The position numbers and the translations under genes were made by a program. A stretch of DNA of 64,000 nucleotides from Amblyornis subalaris (lineage: Eukaryota; Chordata; Aves; Passeriformes; Ptilonorhynchidae). Each line of letters starts with the position of its first letter. Position 1 is the stretch's first letter. The notes below the pieces were generated by a model that searched no databases, was not told the origin of the DNA, and saw only the letters and a list, made by a program, of their open reading frames with translations. Shown piece by piece: positions 52,534 through 61,900 of this stretch. The DNA lies in assembly GCA_018881555.1 (NCBI GenBank), contig JACAXG010000014.1:808586-872585 (forward strand). The letters run 5' to 3'.

Positions 52534-54058
52534 CCTCATCCTCTCCCACACCGTGGGCTCTGCACCAGCTGCTGGCGGCTCCGGCTGGGACATGGGGACA
52601 CAGGTGCCACAACCCAGCAACAGAGAATGGGAGACTCCTAATCCCTTCTCCGGCTGCATTCCGAGAGCTCTACTGAAACCTGGCTCCAGCAGGAGCGCGT
52701 TGCAACTCCCAGCAGTGTCCTGGGCACTGGAGCTCAGCTGGGTGTCTTTTTCAGCTCCTCTGTCGCTGCCTCCTTATGCTCTTGCTCCATCTGTTTTGGA
52801 GCATCTGCCCTTCCCTTCAGCAGCAGAACTGTGNGCAGGGGACTGGGCGCCACTCGCCCCCTGCCCAGAGCTGGAGGTGAACACAGTGCTGGGGTGTCCT
52901 GCCGCTCCTTAGCTGCACTGCNGCAGTCCCAGCCAGTTCTGCAGTGGGACGCTTCCCCCTTGTGTCAGAGCCGGTGTGGAACCTGAACCAGAGTAAACAG
53001 CTCTGTACTTCCTGAAGGCTGACCTCCCTCTCCGGGACAAATCCAGGGAGGTCTCAGGCCTGGCACAAGCAAAGTTGGTATAACCTCCGGGAAGAATGCG
53101 GAGGTGTGCCTCCAGTGGGGGTGGTCTCTGACACCATGAGNCTGCTCAGATTCTCCCCAACTGCTGCTGTGGTAAAGGATTTCTGAAAGCAAGAAAGAGG
53201 TACCACACTGCAAAACAGGTGCTGCCAATCAATCTGACCACAGGTATTTTAATGGAGAATAACTGCTGGAAGTGGGGGCAAGTTGTGTCTGGTTTCCTCA
53301 GGTGTTGCACTTCACTTTTAGTGCTTCAGAGCAGGGGTGTGATGAGGAAAACTGCTCTGGGAACAAATGCACTCAAGGCGGAGCAGAGTATAGGGCATGT
53401 GGCGGGAGAGAGGTGTGACTGTGGATGATAAAAACCCTCCCTCTTAAGGACCAGCTGCTGCCTCAGCAGCATGGAATTCGTGCTCACTAGAAATGAGGGG
53501 ACAATTTACAGTACCAAGGCTTTCTTCTTGTTGCCTTCCCCATCCTCTGGAAAGGGGCTGGGTGCTGGTTTCTATTCTGCAAGATGCTGATTTGAGTGGT
53601 GAGTGAATTGGGTGTTTGTAAAGATGTGTATCTCTTAACAATTTAAACTATAGTAGGAAGGCAGTAATTTTGTACAAAAGTACTTACCTAGACAGTGTGA
53701 CAGTGGTTATACAACCTTGCAAATTAATTTATAAGTGAACTGATAAAATAGTAATGAGAAACTGTAAATTGAACAAAGACTTATTTAACATAGTAAAAAT
53801 ACTGCTGTTTTAACAAATTTTATTGTATACATGCAGATGTTTAACACATAACAATGTCTAAATCCAGGCATTAATTTTATTCAGATTTTTTTAATACACT
53901 GTATATATTTTTCATACCTAGTTTTTCCAAAAATGCTGTAATGTTTTGTAAAGACTTTTTTCATTTTTCCTATTGTTGGACACAGGTCTCTTCAGGAATT
54001 AAAAGACTTCTATGATTTTATAGGACAACAATCAATAAAATGCTTTTAAATCCTTACT
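52534..54058 (+). other. ARHGEF26: ARHGEF26 3' untranslated region
   Basis: Runs from the stop codon to a predicted poly(A) site about 15-25 nt after the aataaa at 54034. The first 900 bp is GC-richer. The last 450 bp is AT-rich with TTTT and ATTTT runs, as is usual for a distal 3' UTR. The exact end is inferred. Confidence 0.65.
54034..54039 (+). terminator. ARHGEF26: Poly(A) signal for ARHGEF26
   Basis: Canonical AATAAA in an AT-rich 3' UTR, 1.5 kb after the stop, followed by T-rich sequence (acgtttcgattttt) suitable as the downstream element. It is the best candidate on this strand before the intergenic repeats begin. Confidence 0.6.
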
Positions 54059-54344
54059 GAAAAACGTTTCGATTTTTTAAGAAATGCCATAAAGCTGCCA
54101 CTTGTTAATGTCATTTTTGTCAGAGAAATTGAATCTCTTCAGTAAAGGTTGGCATTTTAAATTTTCCTGCTCTGTAGAGATAAAAAGCACTAAAAATCCC
54201 CTGTCCTACTTCATCTGTCACAGAGCCCACGTACCTGCGTGGAGTGGGAGCAAGGGCCTGCCTGGGACAGCATCTCAGTGCTGAGAGATTATTAGGAAGA
54301 GGGTGATGGAAAAACAGTCTTCAGTTCCCTCTGCTTCCTCGCAG

Positions 54345-54625
54345 TTGGCGCAGTGCAGGTGGAAGGGACCCAAAACAGTCCCCTGGTCCAAGGCCTTCAG
54401 NGCTGTCCCAGTGTTAAATGCTGTTTTCAGGCACTGGCCCAGTGCCTCTTAACCCCCTGCAGGCCTGGGGCATCACCTCCCTCTCTAGCCAGCCTGTTCC
54501 AGGCCCTGTCCCTTCCCTCAGGAAAGCCCTGCTTCCTCAGGCCCACTGTGAAGCTCAGCTTTCGCTGTGCTCCCAAGCCTGCTGTCCCTGGATCCAGGCC
54601 CCTCAGGGCACTGCAGGGAGCCAGG
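54345..54625 (-). mobile_element. Degraded CR1 LINE fragment, minus orientation
   Basis: On the plus strand the order of ggaagggaccc, cctggtccaagg, catcacctccctctc, gccagcctgttccagg and gaaagccctgcttcctcag follows the reverse complement of the avian CR1 3' region. The match is much weaker than at 18877, with many substitutions. There is no coding capacity. Confidence 0.55.
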
Positions 54626-55913
54626 AAGGTGCCCCTCAGCACTCCCACAGTCCCGGCTGCCCTCGGGTCCCCTCAGCCGTGACTGCACAGAGTAACTCAG
54701 CATTCATCCCCCAGTGGGATGTGGAAGTGCTGGATCCAGTCTTGTGCTGACAACTGCATTAGTTATTATTCGTTACAATAAAGGCTGGAATTATTTATAA
54801 CACATTCCTTACCTGGGGCTGAGAGACAAAGGATGGTTGCTGTACTAATGCTGCCTTTGTCTTTCACTCTAAATTCCATCATAGCTCAAAGAGGTCTTAA
54901 AGTGTGTGTTGTGTCTTAAGTTGTTATCTAAATGTTTGTATAAACAAGTTTTCAAAAGCTAAGGGCTGTGATTTTTTCCTTTCTAGCAACTCCACAATAT
55001 TTTCATTAGCAAAAAAAGAGTAATTTTTAACACTGATGTCTCTAAGATGAGCACTTCTATTGCAAAGGAAATAATCTAAAAAACTCAACACCTTCATCAA
55101 CCCTGTGCACTTTGAACACACACACACACTCCTGCCCAAGGAGGAGGACATGGCACCAGTACCTCCTTTTTAATTAAGAGCTCAGCAGTGAGAGAAGTCA
55201 GCTGGCAGTTTGTTATTGTAAAATTAGCTCTCATTTTTGCAGGGCATGGAACATGTACCCTTCCTTCTGTAACTTCTCTAATCAGGTTTTAACCAAGTTG
55301 ACAAAAACAGAAGGCTCTGGGCCCTAAATNAAATCTCCAAGTGCGCCGAGGTGCCTCTGTGTGTTTGTGGCTCCANCAGGACACCTCTTCCACAATCCAG
55401 TGCCCACCAGAGCTGAACCCGTCACAGCATCTCCCTACTCCTGAGACACCTCAGGAACAGTCTTTTCTGCAGCTTTATAGCAGTCCTGACACGTAACAAA
55501 TACAACACTTGTATCTGCTGAACTTCTAACAAATGCTGTAATGCAGTGTTGTTCTTGACTTCCATGCAAAAAGTACATTTGCTCCCATTAGGCAAAGCAA
55601 ATTTGCTGAAAATAAGAAGGTAAAAAGAGCATGACTTTAGTCACCCTACACACGCTCAGAAAGCACAGTCTGCTCAGCATCATACTCACATGAACATACC
55701 TTCAGTTCCAGATCAACAGAATATATTCACAAAAGTTCTTGGTTTGCCCCTGCGTGTTTTGTTTTTAGAGAAACACACATAGGCAAAACAAGCGGACAGA
55801 ACACAAGCATTGGAAATAAACATAAATTTTGACACCAAGGTTGAGAAAATCCGAGGATTTATCTACTGTGATCTGCAAATGATTTTCAACAGCTGTATCA
55901 AAACCTCATCATA
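54626..55913. other. Intergenic DNA between convergent genes
   Basis: AT-rich non-repetitive sequence with a short (CA)n run near 55119-55130. An aataaa near 54776 on the plus strand could serve as a longer alternative ARHGEF26 end. No gene is recognised. Confidence 0.45.
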
Positions 55914-55943
55914 TAGGCAAACAGGATACTTCCTGTTTGCCTA
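55914..55943. repeat. Perfect 13-bp hairpin with a 4-nt loop
   Basis: taggcaaacagga at 55914-55926 is exactly complementary to tcctgtttgccta at 55931-55943, with loop tact. Just beyond, the 11-mer aaggccaggaa occurs twice, near 55950 and 55968. It is too short for a pre-miRNA. It could be a cruciform, an RNA hairpin in a read-through transcript, or a foldback remnant. Confidence 0.85.
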
Positions 55944-56171
55944 AATACAAAGGCCAGGAAATACATGAAGGCCAGGAAGAATTTACTACATCACTGAATT
56001 CTGTTTCTGTCCATAACCCAGAGTTCCAGAAGGTGCTAGAAACTAACACAGGCAGAAACAGTCTTCATTAAGTAAAACATGAACTGGCGACCCTTCTTGG
56101 TCTTGGGGCTGGCCATATAAAAAGCAAGTTACAAACCTTACATCAGCATTACCTCTTTGGTTGCTTAATAA

Positions 56172-56645
56172 CCTGATGGGGTGGTTTAAGCCTGGTTTGC
56201 AGCTCACCTCCACAGTGGGATGGGGGAGAGACTCGAAGGGTCAAAGTGAGAGAACTCATGAGTTGAGACAAAGACAGTTAAAAGCAAAAGCCACTTGTGC
56301 AAGCAAAGCAAACCAAGGAATTAACTCCCCACTTGCCATGGGCAGGTGCAGGTTCAGCTAGCCCCAGGACAGTGGGCTCCATACATATAATGGAGACTTG
56401 GGAAGACAAATCCCATCCCTCCAAACATCCCACCTTACTCTATCAGCTCAGCATGATGGCCTGGGATATCCTTTGGGTCAGTGGGGGTCAGCTGTCCTGG
56501 CTGTGCACCCCGGGCCCCCCCTCACTGGCGGGGTGAGAACCAAGACAAACCCTGGCCTTGTTCAACCATACCTGGAATAACATATTTACATCACAAATCC
56601 AAGAGGAACCCGTGAGGAAAATGAACTCTAATCCAGCACACCTGA
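56172..56645 (-). mobile_element. Solo LTR of an avian endogenous retrovirus with 5-bp target duplication
   Basis: The element occupies 56177-56640 (464 bp), read on the minus strand. Its termini are TG...CA (TGTGCTGG at the 56640 end, CCCCA at the 56177 end). The direct repeat cctga flanks it at 56172-56176 and 56641-56645. The internal order of motifs follows a very common avian ERV LTR that I recognise, probably ERVL-like: a CAGGACAGCTGACCCC block, TTTGTCTTCCCAAGT, CCTTGGTTTGCTTTGCTTG, then AACTGTCTTTGTCTCAAC and CCCCATCCCACTGTGG near the end. No viral gene is present. It formed by recombination between two LTRs of a former provirus. Confidence 0.88.
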
Positions 56646-57099
56646 CACTTAGAACAGGCTCATTTTCAAACTGAAGAACACAAAGGCTTCTGGTACCTTT
56701 CAGCTTAAAACAGGGTGTTAGGCTGTGCGCTTTAAGCACAGCGAGCAAGTACAGCACTATCACTATTTACACTTTAGTCACTTCCTAACATCTGACCTGT
56801 GACCCTTCTGAGCGTTTCTTCTGGGGGTGGCCCTTGTGCCAGCGCTGACTCCAACCCTCCACAATTTTGGGGTTTGAGGGACCCCCATCTTCAACCAGTG
56901 CTGCCATTCTTACCCAGGCTCTGCTATCACTACCATTTCCTTTTGCCCTTTGTGTTATTAATTAGAAAACTATCCATCATTTAAGTACTGCAAAAACCAC
57001 CAAGGAGAATAAAGCAGGTACCACGTGCCAGCGTGCATTTTCTTCATGACACTTAACCCAACCCTGCCACTCACAGCACTAGCGCCAGTTTTTCCTCAA
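56646..57099. other. Intergenic DNA between solo LTR and CpG island
   Basis: No gene or repeat family recognised. Composition changes gradually toward the GC-rich island that follows. Confidence 0.45.
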
Positions 57100-57560
57100 T
57101 AAAGCAAGGATTTGAGACGCGGAGCAGGCCGCCCTGCCCTGGTCCCTGCCCCACTCCCGCACACCGGCACTGCGCAGCCCGCGGCCATCGCTGCCCCTCA
57201 GCGCCGGGCGCCATTTTGTTCCCTCCTGCGCCAGCACGACGCCCTTTGTTTCCAAACAGAAATTCCATACTAAAAATTATTTCATTCCCCTTTCCACACA
57301 GTTATCACTAATTCAGTTCCCTTGCAGTCCNGGACTCACCTCCAGCGGCGCCGTGGCTGCCGCCTCCTTGGAGCGTCTCGTCCTCCCACGCCTCCCTGAG
57401 TGGCTGCGTCCCGCGCTGACCCCAGCTCCGGCAGGCCCGGCTGTCCCGCAGCCTCACCACTCCCAGCCCGGCTCCTCCCTCCCTGCAGCCGCCAGGACTT
57501 CTTTCCCCTTCCTCAAACTCCCTCCAGCATCCCCAATCCCCGGTGCAGGGTGATCCTCCT
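57100..57560. promoter_or_regulatory. Orphan CpG island between two convergent 3' ends
   Basis: Two CpG-dense blocks (57115-57235 and 57335-57510) lie about 1.2 kb beyond the DHX36 stop codon and about 3 kb beyond the ARHGEF26 poly(A) signal. Neither gene should have a promoter here. The minus strand carries CAAAATGGCGCC at 57207-57218, a YY1-type core-promoter motif. It also carries a strong splice donor, gctggag/gtgagt, with GT at 57339-57338 after a GC-rich exon-like stretch. The short open frames here are not recognised proteins. The best guess is a promoter for a minus-strand non-coding RNA running toward ARHGEF26; an enhancer island is the alternative. Confidence 0.5.
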
Positions 57561-58739
57561 CCTCCTTAATATTCGTAACACCTGGGGGTTAACAGTCAGT
57601 CGGTGGCAGGGAGGGAGGTTAAACGATGTGCTCTGTGCAGCTGGCAGGAGAAATGATGCACCTGGCACACCCTCCATCCCTTGTTAACCCAAGGGAAAGC
57701 ACCGTCTAGCCGCTAAGTTTGACTTACTTATCTATAAAAATAAGTTTCACCTGAGCTGCTCTGCTTTCTTCAGGATAAAGCAATAAATCCTCCTGAGCCC
57801 GATGATCAAGGTCATTTTTGCAAGGAGAGAAAAAAAAACAGAACACCAAAGAAGGGAGAAAAGTTATATTTCCAGGCAAATTAAAGGTGATACAAGAGCT
57901 TTTTTTCTCGAGGATAACCCTCAAAATCCTTAACCAAACTTTGTTATTCAAATATTCTTCCACAGCTGGAAATCATTCGAAACAGAATGACATTCAAACC
58001 ATTGTGAACAGTTGAAATAACACTTGGAAGAAAAGACTTTTAAATGTACTATTATAACCCATACATGAACTTCTTATAAAAAAAAGAGAAAAAGGAAAAT
58101 TCAAATGCAATGAAACCTTAAACATAATCCAACATGACTTTTATCTAACCATGCTTTCTGTAAGCTGCAATTTCAGTCAGTAGTGATGATGGATGGGGAC
58201 AGAAAGCAAAGGAAGATTAACTGAATAGGATGAAACACAGAAGAGGAGAATATTTCTAAAGATTGTTTCCTCCCACAGTACAAATTCAACAAGTGTCTTA
58301 AGTTTAGTTTAATTAAGCTGTAATTACCTTCCCTGGAAGTGTTGGTGAGGAGACTGCTGCACAGCTGGAATAACACAGCAAGTGTAATTACTCACCACAC
58401 CCCATTAAAAAAAAAAAAAAAAAAAAGACAGGTTAGGTATTACTAAGCAGTATTTTAGCAGGTTTTTTAAATATCTGTTACCTGATGGGTAAAAAACCCA
58501 AAGAAAACAGCTACAGCAGGACAAGAACCATACACCATCCAACACTGCCTTTCTCTCCTTCACAAAGCTACACTGAGCACAGAACACATGCATGTACACA
58601 TACTGCCAACTAGCTCCAAGTAACTGCTCCTCGGGATGAGGAAAATACCAGCTTACCCTACGAAAGTTGTTCCTCTAGCTAAAGAAATGCCATAAAAAAG
58701 AAGGTGACTATGCTGGCAGAGTGGCTGCAGCGAGGGGTG
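57561..58739 (-). other. DHX36: DHX36 3' UTR and downstream flank
   Basis: The DHX36 3' UTR must start at 58739 and run toward lower coordinates, but its end is uncertain. No TTTATT (minus-strand AATAAA) occurs in this stretch. The nearest variant is ATTAAA at 58313-58308. A run of 20 A on the plus strand (58407-58426) gives a U-rich tract in the transcript. The sequence is AT-rich throughout. Confidence 0.5.
58308..58313 (-). terminator. DHX36: Possible variant poly(A) signal for DHX36
   Basis: ATTAAA on the minus strand about 430 nt after the stop, followed by a G/U-rich segment (tgttgaatttgtactgtggg). No canonical AATAAA is present on this strand within the next kilobase. This is a weak call. 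Confidence 0.3.
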
Positions 58740-58925
58740 TCAGCTGTAGCGCTCGCCCTGGAACCGCGGCGCGAAGTTCCTGACGCCCTCGTTCTCCTGC
58801 GTGGTGATTAAGTCTATAATTGCTGTCAGCACTGCTGTATCCCTGCATTTAATATCATTCCAGTCCACGGGATGGGGGTTTTCTATTTTTTCTTGTAGAA
58901 GATCGTCAAGTTCTTGTCTCAAGTT
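58740..58925 (-). CDS. DHX36: DHX36 last coding exon
   Basis: Sixty-one codons plus TGA. It starts [26 protein letters not shown] and ends RFQGERYS. The acceptor is ctttccag. The 3' UTR follows directly. The last 20 residues vary more between species than the rest. Confidence 0.97.
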   Translation of the reverse strand, partial: NLRQELDDLLQEKIENPHPVDWNDIKCRDTAVLTAIIDLITTQENEGVRNFAPRFQGERYS

Positions 58926-61900
58926 CTGGAAAGCATTTGTTGTAATGAAGGAACAAAAGGGAAAAGGAAAGAGATGGGCAGTTAGAACTACACACAACAT
59001 CAACAGAGACATTCCAATACCTCAGGCCCTCTCTTCTCCCAACCTTTACACCTGCTGTTCTCCCATCAATTCATTTCCACATGGCTATTTTCAGGATCAA
59101 ACCCTGTCTCTCAAACNCCAGCAGTGATACCTTTGATGAGAGATATCCATCTCTGGATGTGGTGCCTCTAGCAGCCCACATATCCATTAGCTGATTATTT
59201 CAGGATTAAAAATACTGGTTCAAAATAAAAATAAAGATAAAAAAGAGTCAGGTATGATTTCTGGGATGCAATATTAAACAGCTCTACTGGAACTTATTCC
59301 TGTTAGCTGAGGAGTTCCCCACCCTCATGTTTCCACATCAATGTGAACATTTTCTGGACTGACCAAGTCATCCTGCAGCTTCTGCTGTGCAGAAGTCGAT
59401 CTCTTTTGTTTGCTTTGTGTGCTTGAACTGCTCACTGGGAGTGCATTTCAAACATCATGTCCCAAGTGATGAATCAGTAGGCACACAGGAATATCAAATC
59501 CAGAAATCCCTAAGCAGAACCAGTGTTACACTGAGCCTTGATGTACATTATTTTAAAACATATTCACCTTGACCAAGTGTGCTATTCTTGCCGGAGACTG
59601 GAAAACAATCCACTCATCCACAGCAATGGTGTCCTGGTCCTTATCCTTCTGAATGGATATATCCCCTCCGAAGAACAAGAGGCAGTATGGAGACACCTCT
59701 GTACAATCATACAGGTAAATCTGCACGACAACAAAACTGTCTGATCACCCTCAAAGTATCTTAAGTACCATCAGTAATCCTTTATGAGACTCCTACAGAA
59801 TTCCAGAAGATCATTATTCGGTCAATTGGAAATTCTGAAGATGCATGAAGCAACTCAGCTCAAAAAAAGCTACATAAAATCAGATTGAACAAGAGCAGAA
59901 ATGGTCCCAAGTCTTTCAGAGTCTTTCACACAGTGGTGAAATCAAACCAGCTGTTCTCTAACAATGAGAGGAAAAAATGTCAGCATATTGAGAAGTGTTA
60001 GACTGGATTGAAAGGAAAAAAATAGACTAAACTAAAAGAAATTTACACCTGTTATTGCCAGACCTTAAAAAAAACCCCAAATCCTCCAAAAAAACCCCAA
60101 GAACTAAACCAGAGAAGTTCATTATTTGTGGTACAATACCCCCAGTACCACAAAGGACAATCTGATGGTCCTTTGGTACAAGGAACGGCTCGGGACAGGA
60201 AGGCCCCAGAACAAAGGCTGTTCACATCCCCCCTGAACCCTGATCCAGCCTCATTTAGAATGGGATACACAAATAAACCCCACAAGCACAACCCCTTACT
60301 CACGCTGCTGGTCCTCATCTTCAAATGGTACACAAGCCAGTTATAATGGAACTCTGTTTCCTCCACATTAACTGATTTGGGATGAATATTAACTGACCCA
60401 TCTGTCTTGGTGCAAACTTTCACCCTTCAAATAAAAAAAAAAAAAAAAAGGAAAAAAAGTCTGATGATGTAAGAAGTGATAAATCAACAGACCAGGATCC
60501 CTGGGCTCCATCTTCCCAAATAACCAGAAATGAGTGTTTGAACTGCTGCTGTAGAGCAGTGCTACTGAGATGTTGTCATATTATCCACGGTGCAATAAGG
60601 TCACACAAATTATTTCAGACATTAGCAGGAAACCAAATGTTCAAAGATCACCAATCCCACCCTTCTCAGAGGAAGTTGTCCACAACCACAACTTGAACTC
60701 TAAAGTGAGATTCATTCACGCACTCAAGCCACTGCTTCACCTTGCAAAACTACATGTGAGAAACATCTCAAACACAAATCAACATTAAACCAAACCCTCA
60801 CATTTTTCTCTTTTTGCTGAAGCTGGGCCGGATCTTTGCCACTTTGGGATAGAGGCCAGCACAGATGACAGCTTTGAGCAGCTTCTCATTACCTGCAGGA
60901 GACAGCAAAGTGAGGCAGTTGTGCAAGCTGAGACTTCAGCTGTGATAAATTCTCCCTTTCCCTCCAGGGCTACCTGAGTTGGTGTTAGATTTGGGATCCT
61001 TGGGGTCTCTGCTATTCACAAATCCAGCTGCAAGGAGATGCTCAGCAAACTGCCCTTTCATGTTATGCAGCATCTAGGAAACAACAAAAATAGCCCCAGA
61101 ATGATGCTGTGCAAAAGGCTCCTCCTCCCCACAGCCAGGATCTTGTTTTAACCTGGCAGGACATTGTTACCTGCATGGTATTTGAGGACAGGAAGTATTC
61201 CCAGCAATAGTCCTTCTCATTCCTGAAACCACAACGCCGAGCCTCTTCCCAGCCCTAGAAATTAAAACCGGAGTTCCAAGGCCTTTGTAAGTGAACAGAC
61301 ACTAAAAAATTAAGGACAGCAAAAACTGGTGGTCAACATACAATAGTTACATGTTCCCTAAAAGGGGGAAAGTAAATCCTTTGATCTCTCTGTTTATGTG
61401 CACACACCACAGTGCAGAACAACACAAGTTCACAACATGTTGAATCACAACCTTCCTTTCTCCATGGCGAGCAGTGAAATCCAGCTGTGTTTGCCTGAGC
61501 ACCATTTGTTGTTATTAACAGTTCTGGGCAGAAACTGCATTTTCCAGGCCATTTATTTCCTCATCCCAACATAATACAGCAGCATCTCCAACACTTCTGA
61601 AGTTGGCTTCAGCCTCTTGTAGAGGCCAGAAGGAAAAGAATGAACAACTTCAGCAAGGAAACTGTAACATTATGTTTCCTCTGTCTCTTTCACAGACTTA
61701 TCCACCAGAAATCAGGTTACTGAACCTGGAGACAAGATTCTTCAGCACTAGAAGGGTGAAAATCAATTTGGATTTATGTTTCTGTAGAAGCCAAAAAAAA
61801 TCCTACACAGCATAAACCTACCAGCTTTTTCCTTAGGATCATCTATATTACTCAAATTAAAATTCTAGAAGAAAACATCACATGAAAACATGCTTACAGT

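Noticed and set aside
55950..55980. Hairpin region considered as a microRNA precursor
   Set aside because: The stem is only 13 bp with a 4-nt loop, too short for Drosha and Dicer processing.
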